Shown: piece after piece, positions 27,603-36,282 of the stretch
How the letters are laid out: each line of letters begins with the position of its first letter
Numbering within the stretch: the stretch's first letter is position 1
Assembly: GCA_041908165.1 (NCBI GenBank)
Contig: JAYRFV010000042.1
Location: 1 to 64,000, forward strand
Length of the DNA stretch: 64,000 nucleotides
DNA from: JACQZU01 sp041908165
Lineage (GTDB): Bacteria; Acidobacteriota; Holophagae; Holophagales; Holophagaceae
Direction: 5' to 3'
Program-made: the position numbers and the translations under genes
Notes under the pieces: model-generated
Databases searched by the model: none
The model's input: the letters and a program-made list of their open reading frames with translations, nothing else
Told to the model about the DNA's origin: nothing

Positions 27603-28361
27603 TCAGCGCAGCAGCATCCGCAGCGCCGCGTACAGGCCGATGCCGATGGCAACCCAGCGCATCGCGGCGGGGGGCAGGCGCTGCGCAAGGTGCGCCCCGG
27701 CCCAGCCTCCGAGGCCGGCGCCCAGGGCCATGATCGCCGCCGCCGCCCAGTGGATCGGGCCGAACAGCAGGAAGCAGACCGCGGCGACCCCGTTGATCAG
27801 GAACGAGAACAGGACCTTCAGCGCGTTGGCGTGCTGGGCGCTGGAGGACAGCAGGATGCCCATGGCGGCGAGCATGAGGATGCCCATGCCGGCGCCGAAA
27901 TAGCCGCCGTAGACCGAGATCGCGAACTGGGCCAGCCAGATCGCCGCCGGGTGGTCCGCCCCGTGGACCTTGGCCAGGGCCTGTTTGACCAGGCCCTGGA
28001 AGGCCAGCAGGGCGCAGGCGAAGAAGATCAGCCAGGGCACCGCCGCCGCGAAACTCTTCTCGGGCAGGGCCAGCACCAGCGCCGATCCGGCGATGCCGCC
28101 CAGGGCCGAAGGCACCGCGAGGCGGATCGCCATCCGGCGCTCTTCGCCCAGGTGGGTGCGGTAGGCGTAGGCGCCGGACAGCTGTCCGGGCCACAGGGCC
28201 AGCGTGTTGGTCGCGTTCGCGGTGACCGGGCTGACCCCCAGGGCCAGCAGCGCGGGAAAGGTCAACAGCGTGCCGCCGCCGGCGATGGCATTGACGATCC
28301 CGGCGCCCACCGAGGCCGCCGTCAGCAGCGCGATTTGGCCCAGCCCAAGTCCGCCGATCAT
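27603..28361 (-). CDS. TauE/SafE-family membrane permease
   Basis: 252 residues from MIGGLGLGQIA, chosen because GGAGGG lies seven bases upstream (ATG at 28367 would be adjacent to it). About eight membrane segments with the family pattern: an N-terminal GIVNAIAGGGTLLTFPALLALG repeat motif split across segments one and two, and a second GGYFGAGMGILMLA motif in the other half. Members export or import sulfur-containing or small organic anions; the substrate here is unknown. A second, separate family member is at 51053. Confidence 0.88.
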   Translation of the reverse strand: MIGGLGLGQIALLTAASVGAGIVNAIAGGGTLLTFPALLALGVSPVTANATNTLALWPGQLSGAYAYRTHLGEERRMAIRLAVPSALGGIAGSALVLALPEKSFAAAVPWLIFFACALLAFQGLVKQALAKVHGADHPAAIWLAQFAISVYGGYFGAGMGILMLAAMGILLSSSAQHANALKVLFSFLINGVAAVCFLLFGPIHWAAAAIMALGAGLGGWAGAHLAQRLPPAAMRWVAIGIGLYAALRMLLR

Positions 28362-28374
28362 GGGCATCCCTCCG

Positions 28375-28869
28375 TCATGGACATGCCGGGGTCCTTTCCA
28401 GCCGCGACACCTCGAATCCCAGGGCCGAGGCGCGGGCGACCAGGCCCTGGTAGACCGGCTCGGCCAGCCGCGGCTCCCGGGCCAGGATCCAGAGGAACTT
28501 CCGGCTGGGCGTGCCGACCAGGACGTGCCGGTAGTCCGGGTCCAGCGCAAGGATCCAGTAGTCGCCGAAGAAGGGCCAGAAGAAGGTCACCTTGAGCTTG
28601 GCGTTGCTCACCGGGTCGACCACCTTGGCCCAGCCCTCGCTCTGCTTGGCGGGGCCGGCGGCGGTCCCGCAGCGGTTGACCACCTTCACCCGGCCGTCGG
28701 GGCGCAGCGTGTAGCTGGCGGTGGTGCAGGTGCAGCCGCGCTGGAACCGGTTGGGGAACCGCGCGATCTCGTGCCAGGTTCCCATGTAGCGGGCCAGGTC
28801 GACCTTCTCGACGACGGGCGGGTCGAGGGCCAGCAGCGGCAGGGCCAGGAGCAGGGCGAGGATCCGCAT
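28375..28869 (-). CDS. Secreted lipocalin (Blc-like)
   Basis: 164 residues from MRILALLLALPLLA, a signal peptide without a lipobox Cys, so likely soluble in the periplasm. Lipocalin motifs: YMGTWHEIARFPNRFQRG (the GxW motif), the disulfide-type Cys pair in GCTCTTASY and NRCG, DYWILALDPDYRH, and LWILAREP near the C-terminus. Bacterial lipocalins bind lipids and are tied to membrane stress. Starts one base after the LolD-like stop, so it belongs to the ABC operon, which also deals with lipids or lipoproteins. Confidence 0.88.
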   Translation of the reverse strand: MRILALLLALPLLALDPPVVEKVDLARYMGTWHEIARFPNRFQRGCTCTTASYTLRPDGRVKVVNRCGTAAGPAKQSEGWAKVVDPVSNAKLKVTFFWPFFGDYWILALDPDYRHVLVGTPSRKFLWILAREPRLAEPVYQGLVARASALGFEVSRLERTPACP

Positions 28870-28870
28870 G

Positions 28871-29551
28871 TCAGGACACCGGAGCATCCACGTGGCCGGC
28901 GCCGCGCAGCCGTTCGATGCGGCCGCAGCGCTCGGCGAGGCCGAGGTTGTGGGTGACCATCAAGGTGGTGGGGCGCAGCTCGCGGTGCAGGTCCAGGAGG
29001 ACCTCGAACACCTCGGCGGCGGTGTCCGGGTCCAGGTTGCCGGTGGGCTCGTCCAGCAGCCACAGGGAGGGCCGCCGCACCAGGGCCCGGGCCAGCCCGG
29101 CCCGGGCGGCCTGGCCGCCGCTCAGCTGGGCGGGCAGCCGCGCAGCCAGGCCGCCGAGCCCCACCCGGCCGAGCAGCTCGTCGGCCCAGGCCTCCGCGGC
29201 GGGCCCAAGGGTGCCGTCGATGATGCACGGCATGAGCAGGTTCTCGCGGACGCTGAACTCCGGCAGCAGGTGCGGCTCCTGGAAGGCCAGCCCGACCTTG
29301 GCGCGGCGGAACAGGGCGCGCGCCTCCTTTCCCTCCGGCACCGGCGATCCACCGGCCAGGATGGTCCCGGACTCCCAGGCGTCCAGCCCGGCGATGCAGT
29401 TCAGCAGGGTGGTCTTGCCGACGCCCGAGACGCCCACCAGGGCCACCAGTTCACCGGCCTCCACGTCCAGGCCGTAGCCTGCGAACACCGGGTGATCGGC
29501 CCCGGCGTAGGTCTTGTGCAGGCCCTGCACCTGCAGCCGCTGGCCGATCAC
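28871..29551 (-). CDS. lolD: LolD-type ABC transporter ATP-binding protein
   Basis: 226 residues. Walker A GVSGVGKTT, Q-loop FQEPHLLPEFSV, signature LSGGQAARAGLARAL, Walker B LWLLDEPTGNLD and H-loop VTHN are all intact. The GNLD and short length are typical of the LolD/MacB/FtsE subgroup. Together with the permease at 29586-30821 it should drive release of lipoproteins from the inner membrane to a carrier. A MacB-like export function is the alternative, but no periplasmic adaptor gene is present. Confidence 0.87.
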   Translation of the reverse strand: MIGQRLQVQGLHKTYAGADHPVFAGYGLDVEAGELVALVGVSGVGKTTLLNCIAGLDAWESGTILAGGSPVPEGKEARALFRRAKVGLAFQEPHLLPEFSVRENLLMPCIIDGTLGPAAEAWADELLGRVGLGGLAARLPAQLSGGQAARAGLARALVRRPSLWLLDEPTGNLDPDTAAEVFEVLLDLHRELRPTTLMVTHNLGLAERCGRIERLRGAGHVDAPVS

Positions 29552-29585
29552 GATCGGCCTCCGGGGCGGCAGGACGGCGCGGGCG

Positions 29586-30821
29586 TCATTCGGCCCTCAG
29601 GGCATCGACCGGGTCCACCCCCGCGGCGCGGCGGGCCGGGTAGCGGCTGGCCCACCAGGACACCAGCAGGGGGAAGGCCACCACCCCCGCAAGGTCGGTC
29701 CCGTGCAGCCGGAACGGCAGGTAGGTGATGAAGTCGTAGACCGCGGCGGGCAGGCGGATCAGGCGGAAGTGGTCGGCGAGCAGGCAGAACGGCACGGCCA
29801 GTCCGAGCCCCCAGAGGGTCCCGACGGCGCCGATCCGGACCCCCTGCAGCTCGAACAGCCGCTGCACCTGCCGCGGGGTGGCGCCGAGCGCCAGCAGCAC
29901 GCCGAGGTCGCGGCGCTTCTCCGTCACCAGCAGCACCAGGCTGGCGACGATGTTGAACGCGGCCACCAGCACGATCAGCGCGATGATCCCGGCGAACAGC
30001 CACTTCTCCAGGCGCAGGGCGGCGAACAGCGGGCGGTTGGTCTCGCGCAGGTCGGTGGCCAGGAAGCCGCCCCGGCCCTGGCCGTTCAGCTCGCCCAGGA
30101 CGCTGCGCTTGGCGGCGTCGATGGCGTCGATCCCGGCGCTGCGGACCTCGATCATCTCGGCCTCCTCGCTGCGGGCGATGCGGCAGGCGTCGGCCAGGTG
30201 CATGAACACCCAGTTGCGGTCGTACTCGCTGATGTGGCTGTGGAAGATCCCCGCCACCCGCAGCGCCACCACCTTCGGCTGGAGGCCGGACAGCCCCAGG
30301 TCGAGGCGCAGCAGGCTCAGCGCGACGTCGTCGCCCAGCCGCAGCCCGAGCCGGTCGGCCAGTTCCTTGCCCACCACCACGTCGCCCTCCTTCAGCGCGG
30401 TGATGGGCCGGGGCTGCAGCGACGCGAAGATGCTGGAGGTCTGCCCGGCGCTGGCCGGGTCCACGGCCTTGGCCGCCACCGCCTCCGGCGGGGCGGAACT
30501 GGAGGCGGGCTTCAACAGGCCCTTCTCGAAACGGATCGGGCTGGCGGCCACCACGCCGGGCAGGGCCCGCACCCGGGCCAGGGTGGCGGCGCTCTCCGGG
30601 ATCTCGCCGCCCATGTGCTGGAGGGTGAAGTGGGCGGTGGCACTGAACAGGTTCTGCTGGATCTCCTCGCGGAACCCGTTCATGAGCGCGAGGGTCACCA
30701 CCAGGGCAAACACGCCCAGGGCGATTCCCCAGCGCGCGAACCCGACCATCACCCGGACGAAGGCGCCCCGCCGTCGCGTCTTCAGGTACCTCTCCGCGAT
30801 GAAGGCTTCCAGGCCGGACAC
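29586..30821 (-). CDS. LolC/LolE-type lipoprotein-releasing permease
   Basis: 411 residues from a GTG (VSGLEAFIAERYLKTRR), the characteristic start of this family. One membrane segment near 30-50 (GIALGVFALVVTLALMNGF), a periplasmic MacB-like domain to about 260, then three membrane segments in the FtsX-like region (IIALIVLVAAFNIVASLVLLV onward) with the RRDLGVLLALGA motif. Only one such permease gene is present, so the complex may be a homodimer, as in single-gene LolF systems. Start follows the small membrane protein stop by two bases; LolD follows 34 bases downstream. Confidence 0.88.
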   Translation of the reverse strand: MSGLEAFIAERYLKTRRRGAFVRVMVGFARWGIALGVFALVVTLALMNGFREEIQQNLFSATAHFTLQHMGGEIPESAATLARVRALPGVVAASPIRFEKGLLKPASSSAPPEAVAAKAVDPASAGQTSSIFASLQPRPITALKEGDVVVGKELADRLGLRLGDDVALSLLRLDLGLSGLQPKVVALRVAGIFHSHISEYDRNWVFMHLADACRIARSEEAEMIEVRSAGIDAIDAAKRSVLGELNGQGRGGFLATDLRETNRPLFAALRLEKWLFAGIIALIVLVAAFNIVASLVLLVTEKRRDLGVLLALGATPRQVQRLFELQGVRIGAVGTLWGLGLAVPFCLLADHFRLIRLPAAVYDFITYLPFRLHGTDLAGVVAFPLLVSWWASRYPARRAAGVDPVDALRAE

Positions 30822-30823
30822 GG

Positions 30824-31120
30824 CTAGGGCTCCCGCTCGTGCTCGTGCATGAAGTGGACCAGCAGCCGGTCCACCAGCTCCCAGATTTCCAGGAGGGCCG
30901 CCAGCAGCATGGTCAGGCCGATGCCCAGCGCCAGCCCCCGACCCCAGGGCCCTGACACCGCGCGGGCCAGATCCGGCCAGCGCCACAGCCCGTCAGGCGC
31001 CCGCAGGCGGCCGTAGTAGGCCAGTGTGGCAAGCAGCAGACCGCCCCACAGCAGATAGAAAAAGCGCACACCGCGAAGGATCACGTCCAGGAAGAACGGC
31101 CGGGGGCGCGGGGCGGGCAT
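30824..31120 (-). CDS. Small two-segment membrane protein
   Basis: 98 residues from MPAPRPRPFFLDVI, with GGTGGGG just upstream; a longer start at 31165 exists. Two hydrophobic segments (FFYLLWGGLLLATLAYYG and LALGIGLTMLLAALLEIWELV) and a His/Glu-rich tail (HFMHEHEREP). No family recognised. Its stop is two bases before the LolC/E start, so it is likely the first gene of that operon. Confidence 0.6.
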   Translation of the reverse strand: MPAPRPRPFFLDVILRGVRFFYLLWGGLLLATLAYYGRLRAPDGLWRWPDLARAVSGPWGRGLALGIGLTMLLAALLEIWELVDRLLVHFMHEHEREP

Positions 31121-31219
31121 CCCCACCAGACTACCCGGCCGCCGCACTCCTGGCCTAGCATCCACGATCGCTCCGGGGGATGGAGCGCCCCCAGGGGCGG
31201 CAATCGGCCGCGTCCCCCT

Positions 31220-32809
31220 TCAGGTGTAATGTTCCAGGGCCTGGATGCCGCGCTTGTCGAGCACGACGCGGACGTGCTCGAGACTGCGCTGAAGGTTCCC
31301 TTCGGCATGCAGGACGAAGATGGCGTTGAGGTGGTAGACCTTCGGACAGTCCACGGTCTCGACCCGGTCCCGCGACGGATCGTAGACGGTCACCGGCGTG
31401 GTCGGGTCGTCGGCCTGGGTGAGGAACCCCGCCAGGTTGAAGCGGATGATGTCGCTGAGCTCCTGGCGCGGACCGCCCAGTTTCTCCACGATCCGGCCGT
31501 CCAAGGACACTTCCTTCTCGTACTTGATCACCACTTCGGGCTTGCCGAGGGCCTCGATGGACGTCCGCGCCTGCTGGTGGCGCATGGCCCAGACCTCCGG
31601 GGGAACCTGCTCCCGCCGGAGGAAGCCGAAGGCCTCCCGGCAGCGGCCGAGGTCCAGGCCGCGGCGGGGGTCGCGGATCCGCACGTCCCAGTCGGCCAGC
31701 ATCCGGGTCATCTCCTTGGAGAAGAAGCTCCGCAGCCATTCCTTGGTCCGGTCCTTCACCATGTAGAGCAGCACCAGCGCGGCCAGCAGGGGCCAGGTGG
31801 AATTGAGGAAGCGCTGTTGGGCCCAGAATCCGCCCATGGTGGCGATGGCCATGGAGACGCCGGCGGCGATCGCCGCGAACAGGTCGAGCAGACGGTTGCC
31901 TTCCCGGCTCTTGGTGATCTCCAGGAACAGCACCGACATGGTGAATTTCTTGAGCAGCCCGCGCCGCCACAGGAAATGGGAGCGATCCCCCTGGCTGGAA
32001 AGCGTAGGGTAGCCGGCCTCGCCCCGGTAGCGATGCTCGCCGCCGAGTTGGTCCGCCAGGATTCGCCGGAGATCTGCGTAACCAGCCCCGGCCTCTCCTT
32101 GGTCCAGTTCCTGCAAAAGCCGAGTCAGGAAGGCTTCGGTGCTGAGGCTGAGGTATTCATCCACGAATTCGTGGGTTTCGCGCAGCCGGGCCGGGAGGCC
32201 TGCATCCAGGAGGTGGGCCCGCAGGCCTCGGAACCGGTGGAGGGTTGCGGCCAGTTCCTCCACCAGGCGCATGGCCTCGCTGCGCAGGTCCTCGGCCATC
32301 CGTTCCCCGCCCAGATTGCGAAGCGCCCGGCAGCACCAGGCAACCCGATCGCGGACGTGCGATCGGACCAGGCAGCCGAGCAGCTTCATGTCGCTTTCCA
32401 GGCCCTCGACGGCCTGCGCGCCCGGCCGCCGGGAGGCCAGCGGAGGCAGCGCAGCCGCCAGCCGGGCCAACGGCGAGTCGGGGTCCTCCGGGTTCAGCAG
32501 GGCGGCCAGCGGCACCGCCGGTGTCTTGAACCGGATGTAGGCCTGGATGTCGGTGTAGAAGCGCTTCTTGGAGTAGGTGTCCGGCGTCACCCCCAGGCTC
32601 AGCGGGGAGAACAGGAACATCTCCACGCGGTAGCGGTTCTTCTTGCGGTGCGGGTCGATGCTGTAGTCCAGCTTCACCTCGAAGTGCTGGCTGTCGTGGA
32701 TCTCGATCCGGCTTTCGATCAGGTCCTCGAGGTAGGCGGTGGGCTCCTTCCTCCCGGGCAGGGCAAGGACATCCAGCAGACGGTCCTTCATGTGCTCCTT
32801 CACGTTCAC
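31220..32809 (-). CDS. Uncharacterised 529-residue protein with a membrane hairpin
   Basis: 529 residues from a GTG; an ATG at 32791 is a shorter alternative. Soluble, charged N-terminal 300 residues with a beta-rich beginning (HFEVKLDYSID, RYRVEMFLFSPLSLG) and a helical middle, then two adjacent hydrophobic segments (LLDLFAAIAAGVSMAIATMGGFW and WPLLAALVLLYMV). A conserved-looking C-terminal domain follows (PVTVYDPSRDRV, CPKVYHLNAIFVLHAEG). I do not recognise the family. It is divergent from the histidine kinase gene, so the 111-base gap may hold promoters for both. Codon use matches its neighbours. Confidence 0.6.
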   Translation of the reverse strand: MNVKEHMKDRLLDVLALPGRKEPTAYLEDLIESRIEIHDSQHFEVKLDYSIDPHRKKNRYRVEMFLFSPLSLGVTPDTYSKKRFYTDIQAYIRFKTPAVPLAALLNPEDPDSPLARLAAALPPLASRRPGAQAVEGLESDMKLLGCLVRSHVRDRVAWCCRALRNLGGERMAEDLRSEAMRLVEELAATLHRFRGLRAHLLDAGLPARLRETHEFVDEYLSLSTEAFLTRLLQELDQGEAGAGYADLRRILADQLGGEHRYRGEAGYPTLSSQGDRSHFLWRRGLLKKFTMSVLFLEITKSREGNRLLDLFAAIAAGVSMAIATMGGFWAQQRFLNSTWPLLAALVLLYMVKDRTKEWLRSFFSKEMTRMLADWDVRIRDPRRGLDLGRCREAFGFLRREQVPPEVWAMRHQQARTSIEALGKPEVVIKYEKEVSLDGRIVEKLGGPRQELSDIIRFNLAGFLTQADDPTTPVTVYDPSRDRVETVDCPKVYHLNAIFVLHAEGNLQRSLEHVRVVLDKRGIQALEHYT

Positions 32810-32920
32810 ACCGCTTCAATCGATTTGAGCAAGAATGATGCCACCGAATTTTCCGGTGCTGCGCGGGGCACGCGACCGCCAGCGGCCTCGTTCGATCCGG
32901 AACTGGACGAGAATGGACCC

Positions 32921-34750
32921 ATGCCGGACCGCCCCGCCGCTCGCCAGAGCCTCCCTGAGCCGCCGCGACGGGTGGGGCTGCTCGGCTTTCCGGAGGCCAT
33001 GCTGGCGGACCTGTACGCCGCCCTCTCGGCGCCGGACTGGGAACCCTTGGTTCACGACAACACGACCCAATCGCCCGTGGACCTGCAGGTGGCGTGGGTC
33101 GGCCCCGAGGGCCGGTGGCCAGAATCCCCACAGGCGGTGCCCCTCCAGCTCGCCTTTCTCGACAGGCCCACGCCCGACCTGGAAGAGGCCCTGCTGCGCG
33201 CGGGCTTCCTCGAGTGCTGCTCCACCACAGCCGACCTGCCGGCGGCCCTGCGCCGAGCGCTGGTGCGGGCCTCCCTGCTGGCCCGCCCGGCCGAACCCGA
33301 CGGATTCGAAGGGTTGTTCCCCAATCTCTACGACTGGATCTACGTGGTGGGCATCGCCGAGGACGGGGCGATGACCTTCGAGACCGTCAACCCGCCCCTG
33401 CGCGCCGGCGGTGGGTTCCTGAACCCGGACTTTGCCGGACGCTCGCCCCGCGACTGTCTCGGCGGCGCCAGCGCCGATCTGCTCCTGGGCCACATGGCCC
33501 GGGTGGTCGGCGAGGGGCGTCCGCTGCAGTTCGAAGAAGAGCACCTGGTGCTCGGCAGGATCCGAAGCTTCCAGACCATCCTCACTCCGGTCCGCAACAA
33601 GTGGGGCCGGACCCACCGCATTGCGGGCATCAGCCGGGACATCAGCGCCCTCAAGGAGGCCCAAGCCGCCCTGCAGGCCAGCGAAGCGCGCCTCAACCAT
33701 GCCCTGGAGGGCACCCAGCAGGGGCTGTGGGACTGGAACCTGGAGTCCGGCCGGATGTACCGCAGCCCCCGCTGGCACGAGATGCTCGGACTGGAGCCCG
33801 GCGCGCTGCCGGAGACCGTGGAGGCCGGCCTCGACCTGGTCCATCCGGAGGACCGGATGCAGGCGGAGGCGGCCATGCACGCCCACATCGAGGGCCGACT
33901 CCCGCGGTTCCAGGCCGAGTACCGGATCCGCACCCAGGACGGCGATTGGCTGTGGTTCTTCGACGCAGGCAAGGTGGTGTCGCTGGATTCCAGGGGCCAG
34001 CCGGCCCGGGTGGCCGGGCTGTGCACCGACATCACCGAGCGCCGCAGGGCCGAGGAGTCCCTGCGCGCCCTCGTGGGCGGCGTGGTCCACGAGATCCGCA
34101 ACCCGGTCTACGGCATCTCCATCAACCTCGACGCCCTGGAAGCCACCTTCGGGGAGGAGCCCCGCTTCGCGCCCTTCATCGCCGCCCTGCGCGAGAGCTC
34201 CGACCGGATCGCCAGCCTGATGAACGACCTCCGGGATTACGGCGAGCCGCGCACCCTCAACCCCGAGCCGAGCCTGGTCCGTCCCCTGCTCGAGGAGGCG
34301 GCCCGCGCCTGCGAGCCCCTCGCCCAGTCCAAGGCCTGCCGGCTGGAGCTGGACCTAGAGGACGACCGCCTGGTGCTGCCGGTGAACGCCCGGCGCATCC
34401 ACCAGGTGTTCCGCAACCTGCTCGAGAACGCCCTGCACCACGCGCCGGAGGGCAGCAGCGTCGGCCTGGTCGGCCGCAGGACCCGCGCCGAGGGCCACGA
34501 CTGGTGGACCTTCACCGTGGACGACCAGGGGCCGGGCTTCGAGGCCGAGGTGCTGGCGCGCGCCTTCGAGCCCTTCTTCACCCGGCGCAAGGGCGGCACC
34601 GGCCTCGGTCTGTCGATCGTCAAGCGGGTGGTGGAGGAGCACGGCGGGGATGTCGTGGCCAGCAACCGCCCGGGTGGCGGGGCCCGCCTGCAGGTCCGGC
34701 TCCCGGTGCCGCGCCTGCGCATGGAACTCCTGGGAGCCGCCGGTGGCTAG
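32921..34750 (+). CDS. Soluble PAS-domain sensor histidine kinase
   Basis: 609 residues, no membrane segment or signal peptide, so it senses something inside the cell. An N-terminal region (15-120) of uncertain fold, a first PAS-like domain (about 130-245, ending GISRDISALKEAQ), a second PAS-PAC (about 255-378, ending GLCTDITERRRAEE), then HisKA with His390 in VVHEIRNPVYG and HATPase with NLLENALHHAPEG, DDQGPGF and GGTGLGLSIVKRV. NtrB-like architecture. Its stop overlaps the GTG of the sigma-54 activator by eight bases, so they form one two-component pair. The open frame upstream of 32921 lies antisense to the neighbouring gene and is not used. Confidence 0.92.
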   Translation: MPDRPAARQSLPEPPRRVGLLGFPEAMLADLYAALSAPDWEPLVHDNTTQSPVDLQVAWVGPEGRWPESPQAVPLQLAFLDRPTPDLEEALLRAGFLECCSTTADLPAALRRALVRASLLARPAEPDGFEGLFPNLYDWIYVVGIAEDGAMTFETVNPPLRAGGGFLNPDFAGRSPRDCLGGASADLLLGHMARVVGEGRPLQFEEEHLVLGRIRSFQTILTPVRNKWGRTHRIAGISRDISALKEAQAALQASEARLNHALEGTQQGLWDWNLESGRMYRSPRWHEMLGLEPGALPETVEAGLDLVHPEDRMQAEAAMHAHIEGRLPRFQAEYRIRTQDGDWLWFFDAGKVVSLDSRGQPARVAGLCTDITERRRAEESLRALVGGVVHEIRNPVYGISINLDALEATFGEEPRFAPFIAALRESSDRIASLMNDLRDYGEPRTLNPEPSLVRPLLEEAARACEPLAQSKACRLELDLEDDRLVLPVNARRIHQVFRNLLENALHHAPEGSSVGLVGRRTRAEGHDWWTFTVDDQGPGFEAEVLARAFEPFFTRRKGGTGLGLSIVKRVVEEHGGDVVASNRPGGGARLQVRLPVPRLRMELLGAAGG

Positions 34751-36092
34751 AGCCAAGATCCTCCTGATCGAAGACGACGCCGCCGTGCGGCACGGCATGG
34801 CCGCCTTCCTGCGGGCCAACGACCTGGACGTCGACGAGACCGAGACCTGCCGGGACGCCCTCGACCGCTTCAAGGCCGTCGGCCACGACGTGGTGGTGGC
34901 CGACTACAGCCTGCCGGACGGCACCTCCCTGGAGGTCCTCGCCCAGGTGAAGAAGCTCGGCGAGGACACGCCGTTCATCATCCTGACCGCCCACGGCTCC
35001 ATCGACCTGGCCGTGCGCGCCATCAAGGAGGGCGCCGAGCAGTTCCTGACCAAGCCGGTGGAGTCCAAGGCCCTGCTGGTGCTGGTCCGGCGGCTGCTCC
35101 AGCAGCGCCGGCTGCGCAAGCGCCAGGAGGTGGCGCTGCGCCAGCAGCCGGGCGCGCTCAACCCCTTCCAGGGCAGCAGTCCGGCGATCCGCGGGCTCGA
35201 GGCGCAGGCGCGGCGGATGCTGGAGTGGGACAGCCCGATCCTGATCCTCGGCGAGACCGGCGCCGGCAAGGGGGTCCTGGCCCGGTGGATCCACAGCAAC
35301 GGGCCGCGCGCCGAGGAAGCCTTCGTGAACCTCAACTGCGCCGGGCTGACCCGCGAACTGCTCGAGAGCGAGCTGTTCGGCTTCGAGAAGGGCGCCTTCA
35401 CCGGGGCCGTCGCCGCCAAGCAGGGGCTGCTGGAGGTCGGGAACCGGGGGGTCGTGTTCCTCGACGAGATCGGCGACATGGATCCGGCCATCCAGCCGAA
35501 GCTCCTGAAGGCCCTGGAGGAGAAGACCTTCCGCCGGCTCGGCGACGTCCGCGACCGGCACGTGGACATCCGCCTGGTGGCGAGCACCAACCTGGACCTG
35601 GAGGAGGCGGCGAGGACCCGGAAGTTCCGCGACGACCTGTACTACCGGATCAGCACGCTCACCCTGCGGATCCCGCCCCTGCGGGAACGCCCCGAGGACG
35701 TTCTGGAACTGGCACGGACCATCCTCTCGGGAATCTGCCTGCGGATGGGCAAGGAGGAGATCGACCTGCGGCCGGATGCCGAGGCCCTCCTTCAGGCCTA
35801 CCCGTGGCCCGGCAACATCCGCGAGCTGTCGAACGTCCTCGAGCGGTCGATGGTCCTGCAGCGGGGGGAACGGCTCGAGGCCGCCGACCTCGGGCTCTCC
35901 GGGCGCACGGCCCCGGGCCTGACCCTGCCCGAGGCGATGCTGCCCCTCCGGGAGGTGGAGCGCCTCTACATCGAGCGCGTGCTGGACCGCACCGGGGGAA
36001 ACGTCACGGAGGCCGCGAACATCCTGGGGATGGCCCGGCGGACCCTGTACGACCGGATGAAAAGCATGGGCATCCCGACCGGCCGGGACTGA
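34743..36092 (+). CDS. NtrC-family sigma-54-dependent response regulator
   Basis: 449 residues from a GTG. Receiver domain (1-120) with EDD, Asp54 (VADYSLPDG) and Lys in FLTKPV; AAA+ domain (about 145-375) with Walker A GETGAGKG at 170-177, the sigma-54 contact loop GAFTGA at 217-222, Walker B VVFLDEIGDM and YYRIST; C-terminal Fis-type helix-turn-helix (NVTEAANILGMARRTLYDRMKSMGI region). It activates sigma-54 promoters after phosphorylation by the kinase encoded just upstream. A candidate binding site lies 10 bases after its stop, and an equivalent site precedes the porin gene at 41205. Confidence 0.95.
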   Translation: MARAKILLIEDDAAVRHGMAAFLRANDLDVDETETCRDALDRFKAVGHDVVVADYSLPDGTSLEVLAQVKKLGEDTPFIILTAHGSIDLAVRAIKEGAEQFLTKPVESKALLVLVRRLLQQRRLRKRQEVALRQQPGALNPFQGSSPAIRGLEAQARRMLEWDSPILILGETGAGKGVLARWIHSNGPRAEEAFVNLNCAGLTRELLESELFGFEKGAFTGAVAAKQGLLEVGNRGVVFLDEIGDMDPAIQPKLLKALEEKTFRRLGDVRDRHVDIRLVASTNLDLEEAARTRKFRDDLYYRISTLTLRIPPLRERPEDVLELARTILSGICLRMGKEEIDLRPDAEALLQAYPWPGNIRELSNVLERSMVLQRGERLEAADLGLSGRTAPGLTLPEAMLPLREVERLYIERVLDRTGGNVTEAANILGMARRTLYDRMKSMGIPTGRD

Positions 36093-36101
36093 GCGGCCCC
36101 C

Positions 36102-36127
36102 CGCACAGGTTGTGCGGAATTTCGCAC
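36102..36127 (+). promoter_or_regulatory. Candidate activator (UAS) site 1: CGCAC-N5-GTGCG-N6-CGCAC
   Basis: Three alternating half-sites (36102-36106, 36112-36116, 36123-36127). Its second and third half-sites form GTGCGGAATTTCGCAC, nearly the same as GTGCGGAATTCCGCAC at site 2 (40998-41024). The preceding TGAGCGGCCC is also shared by both. It lies about 100-125 bases upstream of the predicted transcription start, a usual position for NtrC-type enhancer sites. Confidence 0.7.
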
Positions 36128-36200
36128 GATCACCGTCCGAGGCACCCGGCCCTGCTCACCCATCTGCTCATTACAAACATGATGGTCCTCTTGGCGAATC

Positions 36201-36216
36201 TGGCCTGGGGCTTGCC
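36201..36216 (+). promoter_or_regulatory. Candidate sigma-54 promoter (-24/-12) before the first effector group
   Basis: TGGC at 36201-36204 and TTGC at 36212-36215 with seven bases between, matching the consensus TGGC-N7-TTGC exactly. Predicted transcription start near 36227, 56 bases before the ATG at 36283. Begins 73 bases after the UAS-like site. Confidence 0.72.
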
Positions 36217-36282
36217 AAGCCTGGGTCAGCCCCGGCTCTGCCCGGAACCCACCCCCCGTCCTCGACCCAGGAGAGAACGACC

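Noticed and set aside
29551..29586. Second LolC/LolE permease gene as in E. coli
   Set aside because: Only one permease gene adjoins lolD; the other neighbours are a lipocalin and a small membrane protein.
31229..32920. Long plus-strand open frame continuing in frame upstream of the PAS kinase
   Set aside because: It is antisense to the 529-residue gene at 31220-32809 and its translation is low-complexity Gln/Glu/Gly/Val sequence, the usual shadow in high-GC DNA. The PAS kinase has a good start at 32921.
32810..32920. Sigma-54 promoter in front of the kinase-activator pair
   Set aside because: No TGGC-N7-TTGC arrangement and no copy of the CGCAC/GTGCG site in this gap.
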